Positions 1 to 4,789 of a DNA stretch of 6,371 bases are shown in pieces. Source of the DNA: Methanobacterium sp. (GTDB lineage Archaea > Methanobacteriota > Methanobacteria > Methanobacteriales > Methanobacteriaceae); contig JAJRAE010000252.1 in NCBI GenBank assembly GCA_028682985.1, positions 1 through 6,371 of the forward strand, read 5' to 3'. Below the pieces are notes generated by a model. It was not told the DNA's origin, made no database searches, and saw nothing but the letters and a program-made list of their open reading frames with translations. Numbering within the stretch: position 1 is the stretch's first letter; the number at the start of each line of letters is the position of its first letter. The position numbers were made by a program, and so were the translations under genes.

Positions 1-51
1 ATTAAAACCTCTCTAAAATTATTATACCACATAACTGGAGAATAAATAAGC

Positions 52-495
52 ATGCCTAAAAAGACAACTAATAATTCACGATTAAAAAATTTCCTCTCTA
101 AGGATAAAGAAAAAGACAGATCCGAGTTTATAGCTGCCATCATAATTAATATCATTTTATGGTTCATAGTTAACAACCTGCTAAACTGGAATTTAAGCTT
201 TATAAGCCCTACTTTTATCCAGGTGCAGGGTATAATATACCTACTCATTACTACTACCATCCTAATAAACGTCATTTTCCTCTTCTACCAGGCCACCTGG
301 TTCCGTAACCTGCTTAAGATGATCACAGATATACTGGGAATATTAGTGGCCTACACTTTACTGGTAGTGTTCCCATTTATATTAAATGAGGTACTGGCAC
401 TGGTTTTAACTATCCTTCTGATCCTGGCCATAATAGGGGGCATCATAGGCCTTATTATACATCTTTTGAAGGTAATATACGTCCTATCTGATTAA
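52..495 (+). CDS. Small four-helix integral membrane protein, function unknown
   Basis: A 147-residue protein I do not recognise. The first 23 residues are hydrophilic and strongly basic (eight Lys/Arg), predicting a cytoplasmic N-terminus. Four hydrophobic stretches follow at about residues 26-44, 59-79, 88-111 and 113-137, rich in Ile and Leu, joined by short loops; the loop at 45-58 is polar and a short charged loop (R85, K89) precedes the third helix. The protein ends a few residues after the last helix, so there is no soluble C-terminal domain. The ATG at 52 has a GGAG at 37-40, eleven bases upstream, which is far but usable. No catalytic motif or metal-binding pattern is visible. The promoter lies outside the window or very close to its edge. 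It is followed by a T9 tract and then by an independent promoter for Hsp20, so co-transcription with Hsp20 is unlikely. That it is a real gene is fairly sure; its role is open. Confidence 0.8.
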   Translation: MPKKTTNNSRLKNFLSKDKEKDRSEFIAAIIINIILWFIVNNLLNWNLSFISPTFIQVQGIIYLLITTTILINVIFLFYQATWFRNLLKMITDILGILVAYTLLVVFPFILNEVLALVLTILLILAIIGGIIGLIIHLLKVIYVLSD

Positions 496-502
496 ATAAA
501 TC

Positions 503-511
503 TTTTTTTTT
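503..511 (+). terminator. T9 tract, probable archaeal terminator of the membrane-protein gene
   Basis: Nine consecutive T begin eight bases after the stop codon at 493-495, with no stem needed, as is usual for intrinsic termination in Euryarchaeota. Further T-rich tracts at about 544-549 and 556-560 could act as backup sites before the Hsp20 promoter. Confidence 0.6.
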
Positions 512-567
512 CTTATTGCGATATTGTAATCCTTAATTCAGTATTTTTTATCCTCTTTTTATCAGAT

Positions 568-584
568 TAGATAATTTTATATAA
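568..584 (+). promoter_or_regulatory. Archaeal TATA box of the Hsp20 gene
   Basis: TTTTATATAA at 575-584 is a near-consensus archaeal TATA box, preceded by purine-rich AGATAA-like sequence that could serve as the TFB recognition element. With the usual distance of about 25 bases from box centre to start, transcription should begin near 604-606. That placement argues against the GTG at 606 as an ordinary translation start and favours the ATG at 633. Confidence 0.6.
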
Positions 585-618
585 TTTGATTGAAGTACAT
601 ATTAAGTGACTCAAAAAA

Positions 619-623
619 TGAGG
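619..623 (+). promoter_or_regulatory. Ribosome binding site that decides the Hsp20 start
   Basis: TGAGG ends nine bases before the ATG at 633. The two upstream in-frame candidates are less well served: the GTG at 606 coincides with the predicted transcript start and has no purine-rich site, and the ATG at 618 has only a partial GTGA match eight bases ahead. Confidence 0.5.
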
Positions 624-632
624 CCGATAAAA

Positions 633-1085
633 ATGAGAAGAAATAGAAGAAACAGGACTGTTTTAGATAAGAAAGGTTTAGTTGAAAAGATGCTGGAAGA
701 TACAGCAAACACCATCGACAACATACGTGAAGACATTGAGAAATCCATAGTAGACTACACATTTGTCCCTGGTAAAGACATAATCGAGACAGATGACAGC
801 GTAATAGTACACGTGGACCTTCCTGGAATTAATAAGGAAGACATCGAACTCAACGTAACCGAAAAACGGATGCGGGTAAAAGCAAACTTCGACATCACCA
901 GCGAAATAGAACAGGGAAGTTACATAACCATCAACGACCAGAAAAGTGGTGTAATGAGGAGAACAGTACGTTTCCCTAAAAAGGTGATTCCAGAACAAGC
1001 AGACGCCAGGTTTGAACAGGACGTACTAGTAGTGGAAGTTCCTAAACAGGAAAAAGAAGAAAGCATCAACGTGCAAATTAAATAG
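633..1085 (+). CDS. Small heat-shock protein, Hsp20/alpha-crystallin family
   Basis: A holdase-type chaperone expected to form cytoplasmic oligomers that bind unfolding proteins without ATP. From the ATG at 633 it has 150 residues, typical for archaeal Hsp20. A basic, Arg/Asn-rich N-terminus (RRNRRNR) and a short helical region precede the alpha-crystallin domain at about residues 45-137. Hallmarks include the strand pair IETDDSVIVHVDLPG (about 51-65), the following KEDIEL, the RRTVRFPKKVIP segment, and the C-terminal A-x-x-x-x-G-V-L region ending in VEVPK. In that last motif the usual glycine is Asp130 (ARFEQDVL). The tail ends in INVQIK, giving the VQI form of the I/V-x-I motif that packs onto neighbouring subunits. 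The in-frame starts at 606 (GTG) and 618 (ATG) would add nine or five residues; 633 is preferred for its TGAGG site. It has its own TATA box and appears monocistronic. The family call is certain; the exact start is moderately sure. Confidence 0.93.
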   Translation: MRRNRRNRTVLDKKGLVEKMLEDTANTIDNIREDIEKSIVDYTFVPGKDIIETDDSVIVHVDLPGINKEDIELNVTEKRMRVKANFDITSEIEQGSYITINDQKSGVMRRTVRFPKKVIPEQADARFEQDVLVVEVPKQEKEESINVQIK

Positions 1086-1266
1086 CTCAATAATTGATTG
1101 CTGACCCTCTGGGAACAATTAGACTTGTTCAAAAAGTTTATGGGTATGTTCTATAAACCATTAAGGGCTGAATACTATAGTTTTAAGGTATTAGGTAGTG
1201 TTGCTTATTTGGGAAAATGACCCTATCAAATAGTCATAAAACAAAATTTTATAACAGTTTTTTCCT

Positions 1267-1292
1267 GGTTTATAAATAAACCCATTTTTTTT
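1267..1292 (+). terminator. Stem-loop followed by T8, possible terminator
   Basis: GGTTTA (1267-1272) and TAAACC (1277-1282) are perfect inverted copies around the four-base loop TAAA, followed two bases later by eight T (1285-1292). A second T6 tract lies just upstream at about 1257-1263. The site is about 180 bases after the Hsp20 stop, so it would end a long 3' untranslated region, or a separate short transcript, rather than sit at the usual distance. Confidence 0.4.
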
Positions 1293-1385
1293 CTAGACAA
1301 TTTCCACAAAAATTAAATATTCTTAAATTACATATTATAAGTTAAGAAAACCGGTAACGATGTCTTTTTTATCATTATTATCTGT

Positions 1386-1405
1386 TAATTTGGGTCTAAT
1401 TTGGG
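1386..1405 (+). repeat. Two direct copies of TAATTTGGG, 11 bases apart
   Basis: TAATTTGGG occurs at 1386-1394 and 1397-1405, a period of 11 bases or about one helical turn. A third partial copy, TAATTTGG at 1487-1494, leads into the ribosome binding site of the NYN gene. Same-face spacing would suit a regulator, but base composition makes chance quite possible. Confidence 0.35.
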
Positions 1406-1410
1406 CAAAG

Positions 1411-1430
1411 TTATTTTAAGCTTGAAATAA
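1411..1430. promoter_or_regulatory. 20-base near-palindrome upstream of the NYN gene
   Basis: The two halves TTATTTTAAG and CTTGAAATAA match as inverted copies at nine of ten positions, centred on AAGCTT; the mismatched pair would be a T/G wobble in RNA. It lies 74 bases before the NYN ATG and just upstream of the weak TATA candidate at 1445-1453, a position where a dimeric regulator could bind. No factor is identified. In DNA this AT-rich, about one such palindrome per window is expected by chance. Confidence 0.3.
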
Positions 1431-1503
1431 AAAAGAAGAACCAGTTTTTTATCTAAACATGAATATAACGATAATAACCCTAAAACTAATTTGGAGGTTT
1501 TAA

Positions 1504-2028
1504 ATGGGTAACAGTGAAAAAATTTCATCAATTAGAGATTATCTTCCTATTGGAAAGAAATCACCCTCCCAGAAAAATATTGGATTGTTGGTGGATGGTC
1601 CTAACATGCTCCGAAAGGAATTTAACCTGGATTTAGAGTCAATAAGAGAATTGATGTCTGAATATGGAAATATGCGGGTTGGAAAGGTTTTGTTAAATCA
1701 ATACGCATCTGATAAGTTGATAGAGGCTATTGTAAATCAGGGATTTACTCCCATTGTGGTGGCTGGTGATACTGACGTGCATCTGGCCATGGAAGCCATG
1801 GAATTGATATATAACCCTAATATAGATATATTGGCCCTCATGACAAGAAATGCAGATTATCTTCCCTTGTTAAACAAAGCCAAGGAAAATGGAAAGGAAA
1901 CCATAGTAATAGGCGCAGAACCAGGGTTCAGTGTAGCATTACAGAACACTACAGACAATTCCATAATCATAAAAAACAACTCTATAACAGTAAAAAACAA
2001 TTCATCCCATGCATCGCCGGGTAAATAA
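1504..2028 (+). CDS. NYN-domain (PIN-like) putative nuclease, TIGR00288 type
   Basis: A 174-residue protein matching the archaeal NYN-domain family known as TIGR00288. NYN domains share the PIN-like fold and usually cut RNA with Mg2+ or Mn2+ held by clustered acidic residues; the substrate of this archaeal family is not known to me. Visible landmarks: NIGLLVDGPN (25-34) with Asp31 after the first strand, AGDTDVHLAMEAM (87-99) with Asp89 and Asp91, TRNADYLPLL (114-123) with Asp118, then KAKENGKETIVIG and AEPGFSVALQN near the C-terminus. In the third motif the common form S/T-x-D-x-D has Asn116 at the first acidic position. Past about residue 150 there is a polar extension containing a seven-residue duplication (IIIKNNS/ITVKNNS). 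The ATG at 1504 is fixed by GGAGG at 1493-1497, six bases from the start codon. It probably acts in the cytoplasm. It converges with the zinc-ribbon gene. The family call is strong; nuclease activity is inferred from the fold. Confidence 0.9.
   Translation: MGNSEKISSIRDYLPIGKKSPSQKNIGLLVDGPNMLRKEFNLDLESIRELMSEYGNMRVGKVLLNQYASDKLIEAIVNQGFTPIVVAGDTDVHLAMEAMELIYNPNIDILALMTRNADYLPLLNKAKENGKETIVIGAEPGFSVALQNTTDNSIIIKNNSITVKNNSSHASPGK
1963..2004 (+). repeat. 21-base in-frame tandem duplication at the 3' end of the NYN gene
   Basis: Bases 1963-1983 and 1984-2004 agree at 16 of 21 positions and encode IIIKNNS and ITVKNNS (residues 154-160 and 161-167). The copies are in frame and directly adjacent, and share the stretch TAAAAAACAA. 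This looks like replication slippage that lengthened the C-terminus beyond the folded domain. Confidence 0.6.
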
Positions 2029-2054
2029 AGATTATTTAAAATAAATATACTAAA

Positions 2055-2095
2055 TTTTTTTACGAAAACGACATTAATCGTCGTCTGATTTTTTT
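2055..2095. terminator. Shared terminator region of two convergent genes
   Basis: For the plus-strand NYN transcript, a T7 tract (2055-2061) starts 26 bases after the stop. Then a hairpin forms from ACGAC (2068-2072) and GTCGT (2080-2084) around a seven-base loop, followed after four bases by another T7 tract (2089-2095). The hairpin reads the same way on the minus strand, where it overlaps the zinc-ribbon stop codon and is followed only by T4. Ending plus-strand transcripts at the second tract would give RNA antisense to the last codons of the zinc-ribbon gene. Confidence 0.5.
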
Positions 2096-2298
2096 AAATT
2101 ACGGGCAACATCAATGAAATGACTTTTCTGTTTATTTAAATCGTTTAAATTATCCATAATATCCTGATTTATTTTATTACCCCAGAGCAGATTATGCAAA
2201 GATTTCCAGGGTTTTTTTGAAATGTCAGTAGTCTTCCCGCAGATGATGCAGATTTGAACATCCTCTGGATTCTCAGCATGGCAATATTGACATCTCAA
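2074..2298 (-). CDS. Small zinc-ribbon protein, function unknown
   Basis: A 74-residue protein opening with a four-cysteine zinc ribbon: Cys3-x-x-Cys6 and Cys17-x-x-Cys20 followed by Gly21, the pattern of the short N-terminal zinc ribbons common in archaeal proteins. After the ribbon come a basic/aromatic linker (KKPWKSLHNLLWG, about 28-40) and a charged, probably helical tail (about 43-70) ending in three Asp. No catalytic residues are seen, so it may be an adaptor or nucleic-acid-binding protein; this is inference. The start is TTG at 2298: no ATG or GTG lies between it and the upstream in-frame stop, the nearby ATG at 2293 is in another frame and stops after six codons, and starting here places the first cysteine at residue 3 as usual. 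GGGG (2307-2310) eight bases upstream is a weak ribosome site. It lies 202 bases beyond the dapL stop with its own likely promoter. Confidence 0.8.
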   Translation of the reverse strand: MRCQYCHAENPEDVQICIICGKTTDISKKPWKSLHNLLWGNKINQDIMDNLNDLNKQKSHFIDVARNLKKSDDD

Positions 2299-2322
2299 AT
2301 TAAAAACCCCAATTGATTAACA

Positions 2323-2359
2323 TCTATTAATAGATTTATACTTCTTCTATATAATATTT
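2323..2359 (-). promoter_or_regulatory. Likely zinc-ribbon promoter with a palindrome at the start site
   Basis: On the minus strand AAATATTATATAG (2359 to 2347) resembles an archaeal TATA box; its centre near 2350 predicts a start near 2324 and a leader of about 26-28 bases. The perfect 12-base palindrome TCTATTAATAGA (2323-2334) would sit across that start, where a repressor could block polymerase. A second TATA-like element, TATAAATC (2340 to 2333), would leave a leader of only about 13 bases and is less likely. The whole gap is AT-rich, so this is tentative. Confidence 0.35.
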
Positions 2360-2479
2360 GTTTGATTAATGATTATTTTATAATAAAAGTGAATTTTATG
2401 TAGAAAATTGGTTTAAAAAAAATTTTCATCAATTATTTTATCAAACATTTTTGAATTTGGTTAAAGAAATATAAATTTT

Positions 2480-2486
2480 AAAAAAA
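2480..2486 (-). terminator. T7 tract downstream of dapL
   Basis: Seven A on the plus strand read as T7 on the minus strand, starting about 15 bases after the dapL stop. A T8 tract (2415-2422 on the plus strand as A8) lies further downstream. Either could end the dapL transcript before the zinc-ribbon promoter. Confidence 0.5.
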
Positions 2487-2500
2487 GAGGAAAGATAAAA

Positions 2501-3742
2501 TTAAATTTCTTCCTGTAAGCTGGTTATACGTTTCATAGCTTCTCTGGTATTTTCCAAAGTATTAAATGCAGTTAATCTGAAATAACCCTCTCCACTTGGA
2601 CCGAAGCCCACACCAGGCGTTCCCACCAGATGGGATTTATTGAGGAGTAGGTCAAAGAATTGCCAGGAGTCCATATTTTTCGGTGTTTTAATCCAAATAT
2701 AGGGACTGTTAACACCTCCATAAACTCTTAAGCCGACATCTTTCAGACTTTTCAGGATTATTGTGGCATTGTTCATATAGTAATCCACATTTTCCTTGAT
2801 CTCCCTCTGTCCTTCGGACGAGTAAACTGCCTGTGCTGCCACCTGTACAGGGTAGGACACCCCATTGAACTTGGTGGTCTGCCTGCGGTTCCACAGGCTA
2901 TTCAATTTAAAGGCTTTTCCCTGGGCATCGTAGCCTTCCAATTCTTCAGGGACTATGGTGAAAGCGCATCGTGTACCGGTAAATCCGGCGTTTTTTGAGA
3001 AGCTTCTAAACTCGACAGCTACTTCCCGGGCTCCTTCCAATTCGTAGATGCTGTGCGGAATGTCATCCTCCGTTATGTAGGATTCATAGGCAGCGTCGAA
3101 AAGTATTATGGAGTTGTTGTCCTGGGCATAGTCCACCCATTCCTTTAGTTGAGCTGTTGTTAAGGTGGTTCCGGTGGGGTTGTTGGGGAAGCACAGATAG
3201 ATCAGGTCCACTTTTTCCTGGGGAAGTTCTGGTACAAAAGAGTTCTCTTCAGTACAGGGAAGGTACACCAGTTTCTGGTAGCGACCGTTATCTCCCATTG
3301 GTCCTGTCCTGCCGGCCATAACGTTACTGTCCACATATACAGGATAGACTGGGTCGGTTACAGCTACGATGTTGTCCAGTGAGAATATTTCCTGGATGTT
3401 TCCGGTGTCACATTTAGCTCCGTCACTTACAAAGACTTCGCTTCTTTCAAGCTCAATTCCCCGGGGTTTGTAATCTTTTTCTATTATCTGGTTTATGAGG
3501 AAGTCGTATCCCTGTTCTGGCCCATATCCATGGAAGGTTTCTGGCTGACCCATTTCCTGGACCGCCTTTATAAATTCACTTTCCACTGCCTGGGGTAGAG
3601 GCCGGGTTACGTCTCCTATTCCCATCCTGATCACGTGTGCTTCTGGATTTTCTTTACTGTATTTTTCAACTCTCTGGTTGATTTCAGCAAATATGTAGTT
3701 ACTCTTAAGTAAAAGGTAATTTTCATTGATTTTAACAGTCAT
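2501..3742 (-). CDS. dapL: LL-diaminopimelate aminotransferase (EC 2.6.1.83)
   Basis: A cytoplasmic PLP enzyme that moves the amino group of glutamate onto tetrahydrodipicolinate, giving LL-2,6-diaminopimelate in one step and bypassing the succinylated or acetylated intermediates of other lysine routes. At 413 residues it has the normal length for DapL. It matches the plant/chlamydial-type enzyme along its length: NENYLLLKSNYIFAEI (6-21), VIRMGIGDVTRPLP (37-50), HGYGPEQG (71-78), VFVSDGAKCD (103-112), FPNNPTG (185-191), FDAAYESYI (215-223), SFSKNAGFTGTR (247-258), YGGVNSPYIW (341-350), TPGVGFGPSGEGYFRLTAF (375-393). Lys250 should bind PLP, Asn187 and Asp216 contact the cofactor, and Arg389 should hold the substrate carboxylate. 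The ATG at 3742 has GAGG (3751-3754) eight bases upstream. Weak TATA-like sites lie near 3780 and 3808. It stands alone, without other lysine genes beside it. Methanobacterial walls contain lysine rather than diaminopimelate, so its product probably feeds lysine synthesis. Confidence 0.95.
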   Translation of the reverse strand: MTVKINENYLLLKSNYIFAEINQRVEKYSKENPEAHVIRMGIGDVTRPLPQAVESEFIKAVQEMGQPETFHGYGPEQGYDFLINQIIEKDYKPRGIELERSEVFVSDGAKCDTGNIQEIFSLDNIVAVTDPVYPVYVDSNVMAGRTGPMGDNGRYQKLVYLPCTEENSFVPELPQEKVDLIYLCFPNNPTGTTLTTAQLKEWVDYAQDNNSIILFDAAYESYITEDDIPHSIYELEGAREVAVEFRSFSKNAGFTGTRCAFTIVPEELEGYDAQGKAFKLNSLWNRRQTTKFNGVSYPVQVAAQAVYSSEGQREIKENVDYYMNNATIILKSLKDVGLRVYGGVNSPYIWIKTPKNMDSWQFFDLLLNKSHLVGTPGVGFGPSGEGYFRLTAFNTLENTREAMKRITSLQEEI

Positions 3743-3859
3743 ATTATATTCCTCTATGATTTTATTAAAAAAGAGCTTATAATTATTGGTAGATTATCCT
3801 GATTATTTAATATTATGATTTAAAAATTTACTTTTTTATCAATAAAACAAAATTAATTC

Positions 3860-3876
3860 AAAAAAATAAAAAAAAA
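3860..3876 (-). terminator. Double T tract (T9 and T7) after the surface-protein gene
   Basis: On the minus strand a T9 tract (plus-strand A9 at 3868-3876) begins about eight bases after the stop codon and is followed, after one base, by a T7 tract (3860-3866). This is a strong archaeal-type termination signal and suggests dapL is transcribed from its own promoter. Confidence 0.65.
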
Positions 3877-3883
3877 TTAGAAC

Positions 3884-4519
3884 TTACCTGAATTTACCAT
3901 AGAGAGTTCCGCCTATAATACTGAGTAATCCCAATGCTGCGGCTGCAAATGGTACACCGGTGTCCTGCATTGGAACGGTTTCTCCGCTTACTGATACTGG
4001 ATCTGTTCCGACAGATAGGAATGTGAAACTGTCAGAATCTAAGAATATTGGGAACTCTGATTGTTCAGGCCATTCCATGTAATCTGCATCAACAGTTATA
4101 TCACCGACATCAGATACAATGGCCGGTACAGAGAGCTGCACAACTTCACCTGCTAACTGATCACCATATACCCATCCAATCCACCATATCCAGCCCTGGA
4201 AATCATCGCTCCAGAAAAAGAACGGGTCTTCGGGGTCGTTTTGGTATATATCTCCGTCGAAGTTCATGACTGCTTTATCGGCATCAAAAGTCAAACCAGT
4301 GTCCGGATCTACAGAGATAAGCACCGCCGGGTCTTCGAGATATTCATCAGTTGTAGCGTTGGCTGTGACGTTAACTTCATCACCAGGACTGGTTACTGTA
4401 ACCGGGTCGCCGTTTTCATCATCAACTTCCACATCTACTTCGGGTGCGGCAGCCACTGCCCCGATAAAAACAAGACTAAAGGATAACAAAAGTAAAGATA
4501 AGGTTGCTAGTTTTCGCAT
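3884..4519 (-). CDS. Secreted acidic surface protein with a sortase-like C-terminal anchor
   Basis: A 211-residue protein. Residues 1-24 form a Sec signal peptide (MRKLA, then a Leu-rich core, with likely cleavage after AVAA). The mature exterior part (about 25-190) has 38 Asp/Glu and one basic residue (Lys82), with no cysteine. Its first half, GDEVNVTANATTDEYLEDPA followed by DPDTGLTF, resembles the beta-sandwich repeats (DUF11-like) of methanobacterial surface proteins. Residues 100-118 hold ten aromatic residues, including five Trp. The end is tripartite: PMQDTGVP (183-190), a hydrophobic helix (191-206) and a short basic tail (YGKFR). This is the layout of a sortase or archaeosortase sorting signal, although a plain membrane anchor is possible. 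The ATG at 4519 follows GAGGTGA (4526-4532), a full match to the 16S tail with six bases between, so strong translation is likely. It is followed by strong T tracts. The product is probably in the cell envelope; its ligand is unknown. Confidence 0.85.
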   Translation of the reverse strand: MRKLATLSLLLLSFSLVFIGAVAAAPEVDVEVDDENGDPVTVTSPGDEVNVTANATTDEYLEDPAVLISVDPDTGLTFDADKAVMNFDGDIYQNDPEDPFFFWSDDFQGWIWWIGWVYGDQLAGEVVQLSVPAIVSDVGDITVDADYMEWPEQSEFPIFLDSDSFTFLSVGTDPVSVSGETVPMQDTGVPFAAAALGLLSIIGGTLYGKFR

Positions 4520-4525
4520 CTTTTT

Positions 4526-4532
4526 TCACCTC
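4526..4532 (-). promoter_or_regulatory. Strong ribosome binding site of the surface-protein gene
   Basis: GAGGTGA on the minus strand pairs without mismatch with the archaeal 16S 3' end, six bases before the ATG. It is the longest such match seen in the window and fits a well-expressed envelope protein. The adjacent TATA-like GTATAAAAG (4532-4540) is too close to the start codon to be the promoter. Confidence 0.6.
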
Positions 4533-4789
4533 TTTTATACTTTTTACAATATGATAATGTCCTAACAACTCTGGAGATTTAATTTTGAACAATTTACATT
4601 GAATTTTCTTTAATTAAATTATTGCATAATAACTGATTGGTTACTGAATGTTCAACAAAGGTTAGGCTTCATAATACCATTTTATTAATAGATATAAATA
4701 AATTTAATCGAAAAATTAGGTAATCAGAACAAATTTTAAACAAATTGTAAATTTTATTTATTGATTTAGTTAAAATATTAAGAAAAAAT

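Larger units (their letters stand above)
1086..1503. other. 418-base gap without a convincing gene, with repeats and palindromes
   Basis: This AT-rich gap separates the Hsp20 stop from the NYN gene. It holds: a short open frame on the plus strand from a TTG at 1098 or 1125, or an ATG at 1140, to TGA at 1218-1220, without a good ribosome site; an imperfect inverted repeat TATTTG/CAAATA at about 1206-1232; a stem-loop plus T8 at 1267-1292; a 19-codon hydrophobic frame at 1360-1419 with no ribosome site; two TAATTTGGG copies; a 20-base near-palindrome at 1411-1430; and a possible TATA element TTTTTTATC at 1445-1453. From that element transcription would start near 1476, leaving a leader of about 28 bases that contains the NYN ribosome site. 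I see no tRNA, known RNA gene or transposon end. Confidence 0.6.

Noticed and set aside
606..632. GTG at 606 as the Hsp20 start
   Set aside because: It falls on the predicted transcript start and lacks a ribosome site, while the ATG at 633 has TGAGG nine bases upstream. A leaderless GTG start cannot be fully excluded.
1360..1419. 19-codon hydrophobic frame (MSFLSLLSVNLGLIWAKLF) in the gap before the NYN gene
   Set aside because: There is no ribosome site, promoter or antitoxin partner, and short hydrophobic frames are common in AT-rich DNA.
2390..2440. GATGA-like boxes suggesting a C/D box RNA upstream of the zinc-ribbon gene
   Set aside because: No D box (CTGA) at a suitable distance and no terminal stem; the match is to a short AT-rich motif only.
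4048..4565. Overlapping plus-strand open frames opposite the surface-protein gene
   Set aside because: They mirror the minus-strand codons, have Ser/Thr-rich low-complexity translations and lack ribosome sites; the minus-strand protein has a signal peptide and anchor.
4619..4632. Inverted repeat TTATT-GCAT-AATAA upstream of the surface-protein gene
   Set aside because: Five AT-only pairs are weak, and no TATA element sits at a fitting distance.
2325..4693. Exact 11-base repeat TATTAATAGAT at 2325-2335 and 4683-4693, each upstream of a minus-strand gene
   Set aside because: With DNA this AT-rich, many 11-base matches are expected by chance within 6.4 kb, and the distances to the two start codons differ widely.
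4728..4749. Tandem 11-base units AACAAATTTTA/AACAAATTGTA in the gap after the beta-CASP gene
   Set aside because: Only two copies in an AT-rich gap with no third unit or nearby partner; most likely simple-sequence drift.
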